A stretch of 64,000 nt of DNA from Xylophilus sp. GOD-11R (GTDB lineage Bacteria; Pseudomonadota; Gammaproteobacteria; Burkholderiales; Burkholderiaceae_C), in NCBI RefSeq assembly GCF_033546935.1, contig NZ_CP137854.1, positions 4,898,001-4,962,000 of the forward strand, in the 5' to 3' direction. Made by a program: the position numbers and the translations under genes. The notes under the pieces are model-generated. The model had not been told where the DNA came from, ran no database searches, and worked only from the letters and a program-made list of their open reading frames with translations. This document shows positions 9,322-18,380 of this stretch, one piece after another. The number at the start of each line of letters is the position of its first letter. Position 1 is the first letter of the stretch.

Positions 9322-9623
9322 GCCGCCCGCAAGCCATTCCCACCGTGCAGATCGACAACGAGCAGGTCAAGGTGACCGAATGGCGCTTTCCGCCCGGCGG
9401 CGAAACCGGCTGGCACCGCCACGGCATGTACTACGTGGTGGTGCCGCAGACCACCGGCTCGCTGCTGCTCGAGACCGCCGACGGCCCGGTGACCTCGCAG
9501 CTCACCACCGGCGTGGCGTACGCGCGCCCGGTGGGCGTGGAGCACAACGTCATCAACCCGGGAGAAGGCGAGTTCGTCTTCGTGGAGATCGAGCTCAAGC
9601 AGCCGGCGTCGGCCACCGCCTGA
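9318..9623 (+). CDS. Small cupin-domain protein
   Basis: A 101-residue single-domain cupin. The first cupin motif is visible as GWHRHGMYYVVV (metal ligands His33 and His35), and the second as the stretch ending VGVEHNVINPG. It overlaps the desaturase stop by 4 bases. In this setting it may be a sensor, a small metal-dependent oxygenase or a stabiliser for the pathway; no substrate can be named. Confidence 0.8.
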   Translation: MSRPQAIPTVQIDNEQVKVTEWRFPPGGETGWHRHGMYYVVVPQTTGSLLLETADGPVTSQLTTGVAYARPVGVEHNVINPGEGEFVFVEIELKQPASATA

Positions 9624-9635
9624 GCCCGGGCGGCG

Positions 9636-10019
9636 TCACTTCACCGTGAAGCTGATGCTGCCCTTGGCCGACTGCCTGTCGGCCGACACCGCCCTCCAGT
9701 CGACCCGGTAGCTGCCGCGCGGCAAGGGCTGCTCCGGCACGATCTTCATCACCTTCGGATCGTCGCTCGCCGACACCGTCACCGCCATGCCCATGGGCGG
9801 ATGGTCGGCCATGCCGGGCATCGAGGTCATGACCAATTGCGCTGCCGACGAGCGCGCGACGAGGCGGTCGGAGAAATGCAGTTCGATCGGCGTGGCCGGT
9901 GCCGCTTCGGCTTTGTCGGCAGGAGTGGAGGACACCAGATTCGGTGCCGCGAAGGCCGCGCCGGCGCCGATCAGCAGACCGGTCGCCAACGTTGTGGAGA
10001 GCAAACGTCGGATGCGCAT
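9636..10019 (-). CDS. copC: CopC-like periplasmic copper protein lacking the Cu(II) histidines
   Basis: A 127-residue CopC/YobA-fold protein with a signal peptide (cleavage after AAFA, residue 24). The mature start APNLVSSTPAD aligns with the HPKLVSSTPAE of Pseudomonas CopC, but His1 is Ala. Near the C-terminus VSADRQSAKG replaces VSSDTHPITG, so the His91 ligand is Gln while the Asp is kept. The Met-rich Cu(I) loop (VMTSMPGMADHPPMGM) is intact. It is the third gene after copA and copB on the minus strand. No copD follows. Likely a Cu(I)-only carrier. Confidence 0.85.
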   Translation of the reverse strand: MRIRRLLSTTLATGLLIGAGAAFAAPNLVSSTPADKAEAAPATPIELHFSDRLVARSSAAQLVMTSMPGMADHPPMGMAVTVSASDDPKVMKIVPEQPLPRGSYRVDWRAVSADRQSAKGSISFTVK

Positions 10020-10056
10020 GATGAGTTTTTACTCCTGCATTGAAATCGTCGTGAAC

Positions 10057-10920
10057 CTAGAACCATAGCCGCAGTCCCGCGACCCAGCGGGTGCGGACCG
10101 ACGGGTGCCCGGCGTTGTGCGACAGGTCGGCCGTGTCGCCGAAGGCGCCGGAGCGCTCCACGCCGACATAGGGCGCGAACTGCCGGCTGAACTCGTACCG
10201 CAGCCGCATGCCCAGCGCGCCCGTCGTCAGCCCGCTGCCGACGCCCGTCGCCGGGTCGGCACGGCCCTGGAACTGCGCTTCCACGCGTGGCTGCAGGATC
10301 AGCCGCTGGGTGATCAGCAGTTCGTATTCGCCGGCCAGCCGCAGCGCGGTGCGCCCACCCTCGCCGACGTACGCGGTGGCCTCCAGCTCGAACCAGTACG
10401 GCGCCAGGCCCTGGATGCCGATCGCCAGCCAGTCGCGCGCGGGCCTGCCGGCGCCGTCGTCGTGGCGCAGGCCGATCTGGGTGTCCCAATACGTGGCGAC
10501 GGCGTGGCTCCAGAGCAGTTCGGTGCGGGCATCGTCGATGCGTCCGCGCTCGATGCCGCTCTCGGCCTTGAGCATCGCCTTGTCGTAGGCATTGCCGATC
10601 CAGGCGCGGCCTTCGACATGCGTGCCGTCGTGGCCGGCGCGCTCCAGCCGGTCGACCAGCACGCCGGCGAACAGGCGCTCGTCGGCCATGGCGTGCAGGC
10701 CCATGCCGTGGTGGCCGTGGCCCAGCGCGTAGGGGCCGACGCCGCGGCGGTAGCCGCCGGACCACGCGTCGGGATCCCGCGCGTCGGCGGGCGCGACGCC
10801 GCCCTGCATGTCCATGGCGTCGTGGTCCATGGCGGGCATGGCCGGCTGGGCCTGGACAGAAATGGCACAGGTCAGCACGAGGCCCAGGCCGGCGAGGTAG
10901 CGATGCATCGCGCGCCTCAT
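10057..10920 (-). CDS. copB: Copper resistance outer-membrane protein CopB
   Basis: A 287-residue CopB. After a signal peptide ending near SVQAQ comes a short Met/His/Asp-rich copper-binding stretch (PAMPAMDHDAMDMQG), then a C-terminal beta-barrel with the typical alternating aromatic strands and the LRLWF end. The GTE/GIQGLAPYWFELEATAYVG region is characteristic. The start at 10920 overlaps the copA stop (ATGA); a second ATG 12 bases in is also possible. It presumably binds or exports copper at the outer membrane together with CopA. Confidence 0.92.
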   Translation of the reverse strand: MRRAMHRYLAGLGLVLTCAISVQAQPAMPAMDHDAMDMQGGVAPADARDPDAWSGGYRRGVGPYALGHGHHGMGLHAMADERLFAGVLVDRLERAGHDGTHVEGRAWIGNAYDKAMLKAESGIERGRIDDARTELLWSHAVATYWDTQIGLRHDDGAGRPARDWLAIGIQGLAPYWFELEATAYVGEGGRTALRLAGEYELLITQRLILQPRVEAQFQGRADPATGVGSGLTTGALGMRLRYEFSRQFAPYVGVERSGAFGDTADLSHNAGHPSVRTRWVAGLRLWF

Positions 10921-12665
10921 GCGACCAGTGCCTCGCGGAACATGCCGGCTTCCATGTGCATCAGCAGATGGCAATGCCAGGCCCAGCGGCCCGGAGCGTC
11001 GGCGGTGACCAGAAAGGACAGCCGCTGCGCCGGCTGCACCGGCACCGTGTGGCGGCGCACCTGGAAGTCGCCCTCGGGCGTTTCCACCTCGCTCCACATG
11101 CCGTGCAGGTGCATCGGGTGGGTCATCATGGTGTCGTTGTGCAGGATCACCCGCAGCCGCTCGCCGTGCGCGAAGTGCACCGGCGTCGACTTGCCGTATT
11201 CCAGTCCGTCGATCGACCAGGTGTAGCGCTCCATGTTGCCGGTGAGATGCAACTCGATCTCGCGGCCCGGGCCGCGTGCGTCGAGCGGGCCGCCCAGGGT
11301 CCGCATGTCGTCCAGGGTAAGCACGCGGCGGCCGTTGTCACGCAGGCCGATGCCGGGGTCGTCGAGGCCGGTGCGGGGCTGGTCGACCCGCATGTCGGTG
11401 GACGGGCCATATTCGGTGCGCGCATGGCGCACCCGGCTGCCCGGCACCGCCAGCGCATCGGCGGCCGGCAAGGCGTGGCCGGCGTGGTCCATGGACTGCA
11501 TCGGCCGCATGCCCTGCATGCCGTGGCCCATGCCGCCCATCATGTCGGCCATGCCGAGCCACTGCACCGGATCGGGTTTCGGCACGGGCGCCGTCAGGCC
11601 CTCGCGGACCGCCAGCGTGGCGCGGGCGAAGCCGGTGCGGTCCATGGTCTGGGCGAAGAGGGTGGCGGCATCATCGGTCGGCTGCACGACGACGTCGCAG
11701 GTCTCGCCGGGGCCGAAGCGGAATTCGTCGACCGTCACCGGCTCGATCTCCTGGCCGTCGACCTGCACCACCCGCAGCGGAACGCCCGGCATGCGCACGT
11801 CGTAGAAGGTGTTGCCCGAGCCGTTGACCAGGCGCAGCCGCACCCGTTCGCCGCGCTGGAAGAGGCCGGTCCAGTTGGCCTCGGGCGTCATGCCGTTGCA
11901 GAGATAACGCAGCGTGGCCGACGACAGGTCGGCCAGGTCGGTCGGGCTCATGCGCATGCGGTTCCACATGCGGCGGCGGTCGAGCGCGGCCTTCCAGCCC
12001 TCGCGGGCCACGTCGCGGGCGAAGTCCTGCACCGTCGGCTGCTGGTAGTTGTAGTAGTCGCTCTGCGTCTTCAGCTTGGCCATGATGCGCATCGGATCCT
12101 CGTCGCTCCAGTCCGACAGCAGCACGGTGTAGTCGCGGTCTTCGGCGAGCGATGCGGGTCGCGCCGGGTCGATGACGATGCTGCCGTACAGGCCGCGCAC
12201 TTCCTGAAAGCCGGAATGCGAGTGGTACCAGTAGCTGCCCGCCTGGCGCACCGGAAAGCGGTAGGTGAAGGTGGCGCCCGGCGCGATGCCGTCGAAGCTG
12301 ATGCCCGGCACGCCGTCCATGTCGTAGGGCAGCAGCAGGCCGTGCCAGTGGATCGAGGTCGGCTCGCGCAGCCGGTTGGTGACGCGGATGGTGACCGTGT
12401 CGCCTTCGCGCAAACGCAGCGTGGGGCCGGGCAGCGACCCGTTGACGGTGGTCGCGATGGACGCCACGCCGTCGATGACGATCGTTTGCTCGGCGATCAC
12501 CAGATCGAACTCGGTGCCGCGCAGCACCGGCGGCGTGCCCAGGCGCGGGCCGGCCTCGGCACCGCCCGAGGCGGCCGTCCAGCCGGCCAGCAGGCCGCCG
12601 GCGGCCAGACCCTGCACGAAGCGCCTGCGCGGCAGCAGCAGGCGGCCGTTGGACTCGAACTCCAT
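10917..12665 (-). CDS. copA: Copper resistance multicopper oxidase CopA
   Basis: A 582-residue periplasmic multicopper oxidase that oxidises Cu(I). A twin-arginine signal (RRRFVQGLAAGGLLAGW) is at residues about 13-30. The four copper-ligand motifs are present in order: HWHG, WYHSHSG, HPMHLHG and HCHLLMHMEAGM at the very C-terminus. Between the second and third is a Met-rich linker (MADMMGGMGHGMQGMRPMQ) typical of CopA. The ATG at 12665 has AAGGAATCC upstream; an in-frame extension to 12770 crosses the operator and is rejected. It is the first gene of copABC, divergent from copRS. Confidence 0.95.
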   Translation of the reverse strand: MEFESNGRLLLPRRRFVQGLAAGGLLAGWTAASGGAEAGPRLGTPPVLRGTEFDLVIAEQTIVIDGVASIATTVNGSLPGPTLRLREGDTVTIRVTNRLREPTSIHWHGLLLPYDMDGVPGISFDGIAPGATFTYRFPVRQAGSYWYHSHSGFQEVRGLYGSIVIDPARPASLAEDRDYTVLLSDWSDEDPMRIMAKLKTQSDYYNYQQPTVQDFARDVAREGWKAALDRRRMWNRMRMSPTDLADLSSATLRYLCNGMTPEANWTGLFQRGERVRLRLVNGSGNTFYDVRMPGVPLRVVQVDGQEIEPVTVDEFRFGPGETCDVVVQPTDDAATLFAQTMDRTGFARATLAVREGLTAPVPKPDPVQWLGMADMMGGMGHGMQGMRPMQSMDHAGHALPAADALAVPGSRVRHARTEYGPSTDMRVDQPRTGLDDPGIGLRDNGRRVLTLDDMRTLGGPLDARGPGREIELHLTGNMERYTWSIDGLEYGKSTPVHFAHGERLRVILHNDTMMTHPMHLHGMWSEVETPEGDFQVRRHTVPVQPAQRLSFLVTADAPGRWAWHCHLLMHMEAGMFREALVA

Positions 12666-12745
12666 GGATTCCTTTTTCGACGACTTCTTCGATGAATTTG
12701 CACCAATGCCCGCCGAGCCTAGGCGCTGCCGTCGAACAGCCGCAT

Positions 12746-12779
12746 GACCCGAACATGACGATGCTGTCATGTCCGGGTC
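12746..12779. promoter_or_regulatory. Palindromic operator between copABC and copRS
   Basis: Two 14-base half-sites, GACCCGAACATGAC (12746-12759) and GTCATGTCCGGGTC (12766-12779), form an inverted repeat with one mismatch around a 6-base spacer. The site sits between the divergent copA and copR starts. Symmetric sites in this place are bound by CopR/CusR-type regulators, so this is the likely CopR box serving both promoters. There is no run of T after it, which argues against a terminator. Confidence 0.7.
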
Positions 12780-12831
12780 CGCTGGCAGTCAGCCACCACG
12801 GGGGAAAATCACGGGTCCACACGGACCATTC

Positions 12832-13530
12832 ATGAAACTCCTGGTTGTCGAAGACGAAAGCAAGACCGGCGACTACCTGCGCCAGGGCCTGACCGAGGCC
12901 GGCTTCGTGGTCGACCTGGCCACCAACGGCCTCGACGGCTGCCAGCTCGCCCTGGCCGAGCCCTACGACCTGATCGTGCTCGACGTGATGCTGCCGGACC
13001 TGGACGGCTGGCGCATCCTGCAGGCGCTGCGGCAGCGCCAGGTGACGGCGCCGGTGCTGTTCCTCACCGCCCGCGACAGCGTGGCCGACCGGGTGAAGGG
13101 GCTGGAACTCGGCGCCGACGACTACCTGGTCAAACCCTTTGCCTTCGCCGAACTGCTGGCCCGCGTGCGCACCCTGCTGCGGCGCCGAGCGGCGCCTGCG
13201 GCCGACGACCGCATCGCGGTGGCCGACCTGGTGCTCGACACCACGCGCCGCCGCGCGGTGCGTGCCGGCCGGCGCATCACGCTCACTCCGAAGGAATTCG
13301 CGCTGCTCGAACTGCTGGCGCGCCGCCAGGGCGAGGTACTGCCGCGCTCGCTCATCGCCTCGCAGGTCTGGGACATCAATTTCGACAGCGACACCAACGT
13401 GATCGACGTGGCGATCCGCCGGTTGCGTTCCAAGATCGACGACGGCTTCGAGCCGCGCCTGATCCGCACCGTGCGCGGCATGGGCTATGTGCTGGAAGCG
13501 CCCGACGAGGCCGTGGAGCCGCCGGCATGA
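12832..13530 (+). CDS. copR: Heavy-metal response regulator (CopR/CusR type)
   Basis: A 232-residue OmpR/PhoB-family regulator. The receiver domain has its phosphoacceptor at Asp51 ([14 protein letters not shown]) and the conserved Lys in DDYLVKPF. The winged-helix DNA-binding domain spans about 130-225, with [14 protein letters not shown] and VRGMGYVLE. The start at 12832 gives the normal MKLLVVEDE opening. Its stop overlaps the kinase start by 4 bases. Placement next to copABC and the palindrome indicates it activates copper resistance. Confidence 0.92.
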   Translation: MKLLVVEDESKTGDYLRQGLTEAGFVVDLATNGLDGCQLALAEPYDLIVLDVMLPDLDGWRILQALRQRQVTAPVLFLTARDSVADRVKGLELGADDYLVKPFAFAELLARVRTLLRRRAAPAADDRIAVADLVLDTTRRRAVRAGRRITLTPKEFALLELLARRQGEVLPRSLIASQVWDINFDSDTNVIDVAIRRLRSKIDDGFEPRLIRTVRGMGYVLEAPDEAVEPPA

Positions 13531-14915
13531 TCCGCCGGCTGTCGCTCACCGCCCGGCTGACGGTGCTGTTCTCGCTGGTGTCGGCCGGGGTGCTGCTGGG
13601 CCTGGCGCTGCTGATCGACCGCGCGGTGGAGGCGCATTTCGTCGAGGAGGATTACGTGCTGCTCGAAGACAAGGTCGAGCTGCTGCGGCGCATCGCGGCG
13701 GAGCATCCGCAGGGCCCGCCGGCCGCCCGGCTGGCGGCCGCGCTGGGCGACCACGCCGGCCTGCTGGCTCTGGTGCGCGACGCCGACGGCCGGCTGCTCT
13801 ACGCGTCGCCCGGCATCACGCTGCAAGCACCGCATCCCGATGCCGAAGGCGCGCAGGCCTGGCAGCAGGACGGCCGGCAACTGCGTGCGCTGCAGGCCCG
13901 CATCGGCGACGGCCCCGGCGCCCTGCGCGCACTGGTGGCCACCGACACCGCGATGCACGAACACTTCCAGCACGGCTTCCGGCGCACCTTGGGCTTCTAC
14001 GGCGTGCTCGCCGCGTTGTTCAGCGGACTGCTCGGCTGGTGGGCCGCGCGCAGCGGCCTGAAGCCGCTGCGGGCCATTGCCTCGCGCGCCGATGCGGTCA
14101 ACGCCCGCCGGCTCGACGCGCGCATGCCGGTCGACACCGCGCCTGTCGAGATGCGCGAACTGGCGCGCAACCTCAACGCCATGCTCGGGCGGCTGCAGGA
14201 CGACTTCGGCCGCCTGTCGGAGTTCTCGTCCGACCTCGCGCACGAACTGCGCACGCCGCTCACCAACCTGATGACGCAGACGCAGGTCGCGCTATCGCAA
14301 CCCCGCGGCGCGGCGCAGTACGAAGAGATCCTGGCGAGCAATGCGGAGGAGCTGCAGCGGCTGGCGCGCATGGTGTCGGACATGCTCTACCTGGCGCAGG
14401 TGGAGCAGGGCACCACCCTGGCGAGCCGCGAGCCGGTGGTGCTGGCCGACGAGGTGGCGTCGCTCTTCGATTTCTACGAGGCGCTGGCCGAAGCCCGTGG
14501 CGTCGGGCTACGGCTGCAGGGCGAGGCCGCCCTCGTCGGTGACCGGCTGATGCTGCGCCGCGCGCTCGGCAACCTGCTTTCCAACGCCCTGCGCTACACG
14601 CCGGCCGGTGGCACGATCGAGTTGCGCCTGGACACGGATCCGGCGGGCGTGCGCATCGCCGTGGAAAATCCCGGCCAGGACATCCCGGCCGCGCTGCAGC
14701 CCACGCTGTTCGACCGCTTCGTGCGCGGCGACAAGTCCCGCGTGCGCGTCGACCTCGACGGCGCAGGCCTGGGCCTGGCCATCACCCGCGCCATCGCCCG
14801 GGCGCACGGCGGCGACATCGAACTGCTTTCGGCCGGGGGCGTCACCCGCTTCACGCTGGTGCTGCCGGCGTCGCCCGCCACCATCCGATCGACCGAGCAA
14901 TCCGCAACCCCATGA
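13527..14915 (+). CDS. copS: Heavy-metal sensor histidine kinase (CopS/CusS type)
   Basis: A 462-residue membrane kinase. Transmembrane segments lie at about 12-31 and 155-175 and enclose a periplasmic sensor region. A HAMP domain follows, then the H-box [15 protein letters not shown] with phosphorylated His239, the N-box [11 protein letters not shown] and the G-boxes including DGAGLGLAI. The periplasmic part would sense copper; it contains a His-rich run [10 protein letters not shown] just before TM2. The ATG overlaps the copR stop and its own stop overlaps the following marR start. Confidence 0.92.
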   Translation: MIRRLSLTARLTVLFSLVSAGVLLGLALLIDRAVEAHFVEEDYVLLEDKVELLRRIAAEHPQGPPAARLAAALGDHAGLLALVRDADGRLLYASPGITLQAPHPDAEGAQAWQQDGRQLRALQARIGDGPGALRALVATDTAMHEHFQHGFRRTLGFYGVLAALFSGLLGWWAARSGLKPLRAIASRADAVNARRLDARMPVDTAPVEMRELARNLNAMLGRLQDDFGRLSEFSSDLAHELRTPLTNLMTQTQVALSQPRGAAQYEEILASNAEELQRLARMVSDMLYLAQVEQGTTLASREPVVLADEVASLFDFYEALAEARGVGLRLQGEAALVGDRLMLRRALGNLLSNALRYTPAGGTIELRLDTDPAGVRIAVENPGQDIPAALQPTLFDRFVRGDKSRVRVDLDGAGLGLAITRAIARAHGGDIELLSAGGVTRFTLVLPASPATIRSTEQSATP

Positions 14916-15400
14916 CCGACGACAGCAGTCCCACCACCCTCGACGACGGCTGGCGCGAAGTGCATCTCGGCCGCCTGCTCGGCCACGCCATGCGGCTGTT
15001 CGACGCGCGCGTGCTGGCGCTGATGGCGCACGACGTGGAAGTGCCGCTGGCGCTGTCCAACCTCGCGGCGCGCTCGCAGGTGAGCGCCGCGCACATCCAC
15101 ATCACGCGGCACCTGGCGATCGGCGGCTCGCGCCTCACCGACCTGGCCGAGGCCGCCGGCATGAGCAAGCAGTCGATGGGCGCGCTGGTCGACCAGTGCG
15201 AAGCCTGGGGCCTGGTGCGGCGCGAGCCCGATCCGCGCGACGCCCGCGCCCGGCTGGTGTGCTTCACGCCCGTGGGGCATGCGTGGCTCGACGCGTTCCG
15301 ACGCGCGGTCGCCCGGGCCGAGGCGGAATTTCGCGACAGCGTGGGCGCCGACGTGGCGGCGGTGGTGGCGCTGGGGCTGGAGGCATATGCCCAAAGCTGA
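14912..15400 (+). CDS. MarR-family transcriptional regulator
   Basis: A 162-residue MarR-type winged-helix regulator. The DNA-binding core runs from about residue 55 to 110 (ARSQVSAAHIHITRHLAI, then RLTDLAEAAGMSKQSMGALVD and the wing REPDPRDARARLVCFT). Its ATG lies in the copS stop (ATGA), so it belongs to the copRS transcript, which is unusual for copper operons. Target and ligand are unknown; the downstream diguanylate cyclase and binding protein are obvious candidates. Confidence 0.85.
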   Translation: MTDDSSPTTLDDGWREVHLGRLLGHAMRLFDARVLALMAHDVEVPLALSNLAARSQVSAAHIHITRHLAIGGSRLTDLAEAAGMSKQSMGALVDQCEAWGLVRREPDPRDARARLVCFTPVGHAWLDAFRRAVARAEAEFRDSVGADVAAVVALGLEAYAQS

Positions 15401-15494
15401 CGGACTTCCGTCACCCGGTTACCCTCCGCCCGTGCCGCAGGCTGGCACGCAGGCAGGACCGGACGATGGAACTCGCAATCTCGGGAGTCGGGCG

Positions 15495-16835
15495 ATGAAG
15501 CCGGCGCGTTGGCGCCCCGGCTCGCTCGGCAGCCGGCTGATGCTGGCCACGCTGGGTTTCTGCCTGCTGTTCACGCTGGCCGCGGCCACCTTTCAGACCT
15601 GGTCGGCCTGGCGCGCCGGCAAGGCGGCGATGGAAGCCGACCTGAGCCTCATCGGCCGCATGTACGGCAGCGCCCTGGCCAAAGCCGCCTGGGACCTGGA
15701 CCGCGAGCAGATCGGCACCTACGCCACCATCCTCTCGCAGGCGCCCTCGGTCGGGCAGGTGCGCATCTCGGTGCGGCTGCCGGTCGGCCCGCCACAGGTC
15801 TTCGAACGGGTACGTGCCGGCTGGAAGCCGTCCACGGTGGCGCCGGTGCAGCAGCTGCCGCTGCTCTACGAGCCGTTTCCGGGCCGGGCCGACGTGGTGG
15901 GCGAGCTGCGCATCGCAGGCGACGAAGCCCAGCTCTGGCAGCAGTTGCGCGACGAGCTGCTGGGCATTTTCGTGCGGCAGGCCTTGCTGTCGCTGCTGCT
16001 GGCCAGCCTGGTGATGGCGCTGTTCCACCGGCTGGTCACGGTGCATGTGCGGCGCATCGCACGGCACCTGGCCTATCTCACGCCGCTCACGCTGAGCCGA
16101 CCGCTGAAGCTGCATCGCCCCGAGCGCGACGACGACGAACTCGCCCTGCTGGTGACCGGCGTCAACCAGTTGCAGAACAACCTGTCGGACTACCTGGAGC
16201 GGCAACAGCGCTTCGAGCAGGAACTGGCCGCGCACCGCGACCGGCTTTCCGAGCTGGTGCAGGAACGCACTGCCGAGCTGGAAGAAGCCAACATGCAGCT
16301 GATGGCGCTGTCGCGCACCGACTCGCTCACCGGGCTGGCCAACCGCCGCAGCTTCGACCAGGTCAAGCAGGCCGAATACCAGCGCGCGCGCCGCGCCGGC
16401 CATTCGCTGACGCTGCTGCTCTGCGACATCGACTATTTCAAGCGCTACAACGACACCTACGGCCACGGCGGCGGCGACGCCTGCCTGCAGGCGGTGGCCG
16501 GCGCCCTGCAGGCCGTGGCGCAGCGCGGCGGCGAACTGGTGGCGCGCATCGGCGGCGAGGAGTTCGCGATCCTGCTGCCGGGCAACGATGCCGAAGCCGG
16601 TGCCGCGCTGGCCGCCCGGCTGCGCTCGACCATGGCGGCGCTGGCGGTTGCGCATGCGGGCTCGGAGGTGTCGACCCACGTCACGCTGAGCATGGGCCTG
16701 GCCACGCTCGACCACGAGCACGACGCGAACTTCGACGCCCTGTTCCGCCGCGCCGACCAGGCGCTCTACCGTGCCAAGAACGAAGGTCGTGACCGCGCCG
16801 TCGCCGCCCCCGTGCCGCAGAAGGAAGCCCCATGA
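15495..16835 (+). CDS. Membrane diguanylate cyclase (GGDEF)
   Basis: A 446-residue protein that should make c-di-GMP. TM1 (about 14-34) and TM2 (about 159-180) bracket a periplasmic sensor domain. A cytoplasmic linker and a coiled coil (about 215-270) lead to the GGDEF domain, whose active-site motif is GGEEF at 353-357 with the metal-binding DIDYFK upstream. The inhibitory I-site is RGGE (344-347) instead of RxxD, so product feedback may be weak. I chose the ATG at 15495; an upstream ATG at 15387 would overlap marR but adds unlike sequence. Its stop overlaps the next start. Confidence 0.88.
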   Translation: MKPARWRPGSLGSRLMLATLGFCLLFTLAAATFQTWSAWRAGKAAMEADLSLIGRMYGSALAKAAWDLDREQIGTYATILSQAPSVGQVRISVRLPVGPPQVFERVRAGWKPSTVAPVQQLPLLYEPFPGRADVVGELRIAGDEAQLWQQLRDELLGIFVRQALLSLLLASLVMALFHRLVTVHVRRIARHLAYLTPLTLSRPLKLHRPERDDDELALLVTGVNQLQNNLSDYLERQQRFEQELAAHRDRLSELVQERTAELEEANMQLMALSRTDSLTGLANRRSFDQVKQAEYQRARRAGHSLTLLLCDIDYFKRYNDTYGHGGGDACLQAVAGALQAVAQRGGELVARIGGEEFAILLPGNDAEAGAALAARLRSTMAALAVAHAGSEVSTHVTLSMGLATLDHEHDANFDALFRRADQALYRAKNEGRDRAVAAPVPQKEAP

Positions 16836-17632
16836 AAAGCACGACCGCGATCACCCTCGCCTGGCTGCTCGCCTGCTGCTGCACGACGGTCGCCACGCCG
16901 GCCGACGCACAGGCCATCACCGTCGTCACCGAGAACACGCCGCAGTCGTTTCGCCAGAACGGGCGCGTCGCCGGCCGCGCCACCGAGGTAGTGGAGCAGA
17001 CCCTGCAGCGCGCCGGCCTCACCGACTACCGCATCGACATCTACCCCTGGGCCCGCGCGCAGGACCTGGCGCTGCGCGAGCCCAATGTGCTCATCTACCT
17101 CATCGCCCGCACGGCCGAGCGCGAGAGCCAGTTCCATTGGGTGGGCGAGGTGCTGCGCATCCGCTACTTTCTCTACGCGCTGCCCGATCGCGGCGACCTC
17201 GACGTGCTGCAGCTCGACGACGCCCGCACCCGCACCATCGGGGTGGTGCGCGACGACGTGCGCCACCAGTACCTGCAACGCCAGGGCTTCACCCGGCTGG
17301 TGGTGTCGTCGCAGCCGATGGAAAACCTGCGCACGCTGCTGCACCGGCAAGTCGACCTGGTGCCGATGACCGAACTGGAAGCCGCCACCCTGTGCCAGGA
17401 CGCCCGTCCGGACTGCACCGGCCTGACCCGGCTGGCACCGCTGGACGACCTGCGTTTCGGCCTCTACATGGCCTTGAGCGCCGCCACGCCCAAGGACGTG
17501 GCCGCGCGTGCGGGCGCGGCTTTCGAATCGCTGCGGGCCGACGGCACGCTGGCGCGCATCATGGGCCGGCCGACTGCCACGCCGGCCGCCGCCGCCACGT
17601 CGTCGGCCGGGCCGAAACGGCCCCCGAACTGA
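16832..17632 (+). CDS. Periplasmic solute-binding protein (SBP family 3 type)
   Basis: A 266-residue secreted protein with a signal peptide ending near ADAQ (residue 26), followed by a family-3 binding fold: ITVVTENTPQSFRQNGRVAGRATEVVEQTLQRAG at the start, IGVVRDD mid-way and a typical second lobe. No permease or ATPase genes are near. It overlaps the diguanylate cyclase by 4 bases (ATGA), so a likely job is to present a ligand to, or restrain, the cyclase's periplasmic domain rather than to feed an ABC transporter. The ligand is not known. Confidence 0.75.
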   Translation: MKSTTAITLAWLLACCCTTVATPADAQAITVVTENTPQSFRQNGRVAGRATEVVEQTLQRAGLTDYRIDIYPWARAQDLALREPNVLIYLIARTAERESQFHWVGEVLRIRYFLYALPDRGDLDVLQLDDARTRTIGVVRDDVRHQYLQRQGFTRLVVSSQPMENLRTLLHRQVDLVPMTELEAATLCQDARPDCTGLTRLAPLDDLRFGLYMALSAATPKDVAARAGAAFESLRADGTLARIMGRPTATPAAAATSSAGPKRPPN

Positions 17633-17705
17633 GGGCTTTCGCCATCGCGCGGTGCGACCCGGCGGCATAGCATCGCGGCACGGTCACGAGAACACGGAGG
17701 AGACC

Positions 17706-18380
17706 ATGCGCATCCTGATAGCCGAAGATGACCAGGTACTCGCCGACGGCCTGCTGCGTTCCCTGCGCGCGTCCGGCGCCGCCGTCGACCATGTGGCCAG
17801 CGGCACCGAGGCCGACGCCGCGCTGCTCGCGCACGACGAGTTCGACCTGCTCATCCTCGACCTCGGCCTGCCCCGGCTGCACGGCCTGGATGTGTTGAAG
17901 CGCCTGCGGGCACGCGGCGCGAGCCTGCCGGTGCTGGTGCTGACCGCCGCCGACGGTGTGGAAGAACGCGTCAAGGGCCTGGACTTCGGCGCCGACGACT
18001 ACATGGCCAAGCCCTTCTCGCTGCAGGAGCTGGAGGCCCGCGTGCGTGCCCTGACCCGGCGCGGCATGGGCGGCACCACCAGCAGCATCAAGCACGGCCC
18101 GCTGGTGTACGACCAGGCCGGCCGCGTGGCGTCGATCGACGGCAAGATGATCGAGCTCTCCGCCCGCGAACTCGGCCTGCTCGAAGTGCTGCTGCAGCGC
18201 GCCGGCCGGCTCGTCAGCAAGGACCAGCTGGTCGAGCGCCTGTGCGAATGGGGCGAGGAGGTGAGCAACAACGCCATCGAGGTCTACATCCACCGGCTGC
18301 GCAAGAAGATCGAGCATGGCCCGATCCGCATTGCCACCGTCCGCGGCCTCGGCTACTGCCTTGAAAAAATCCCTGGCTGA
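17706..18380 (+). CDS. OmpR-family response regulator, TctD-like
   Basis: A 224-residue response regulator. Receiver Asp52 (LLILDLGLPRLHG) and the KPF Lys are present; the C-terminal winged helix (about 130-220) ends in VRGLGYCLEKIPG. Its sequence and the following kinase resemble the TctD/TctE pair that controls tricarboxylate uptake, and a Bug/TctC-type binding protein lies 3 kb away. About 216 bases of repeat DNA separate it from the kinase gene, which is unusual for such a pair. Confidence 0.85.
   Translation: MRILIAEDDQVLADGLLRSLRASGAAVDHVASGTEADAALLAHDEFDLLILDLGLPRLHGLDVLKRLRARGASLPVLVLTAADGVEERVKGLDFGADDYMAKPFSLQELEARVRALTRRGMGGTTSSIKHGPLVYDQAGRVASIDGKMIELSARELGLLEVLLQRAGRLVSKDQLVERLCEWGEEVSNNAIEVYIHRLRKKIEHGPIRIATVRGLGYCLEKIPG

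Noticed and set aside
12666..12770. N-terminal extension of copA to 12770
   Set aside because: It crosses the operator palindrome and would bury the twin-arginine signal 36 residues deeper.
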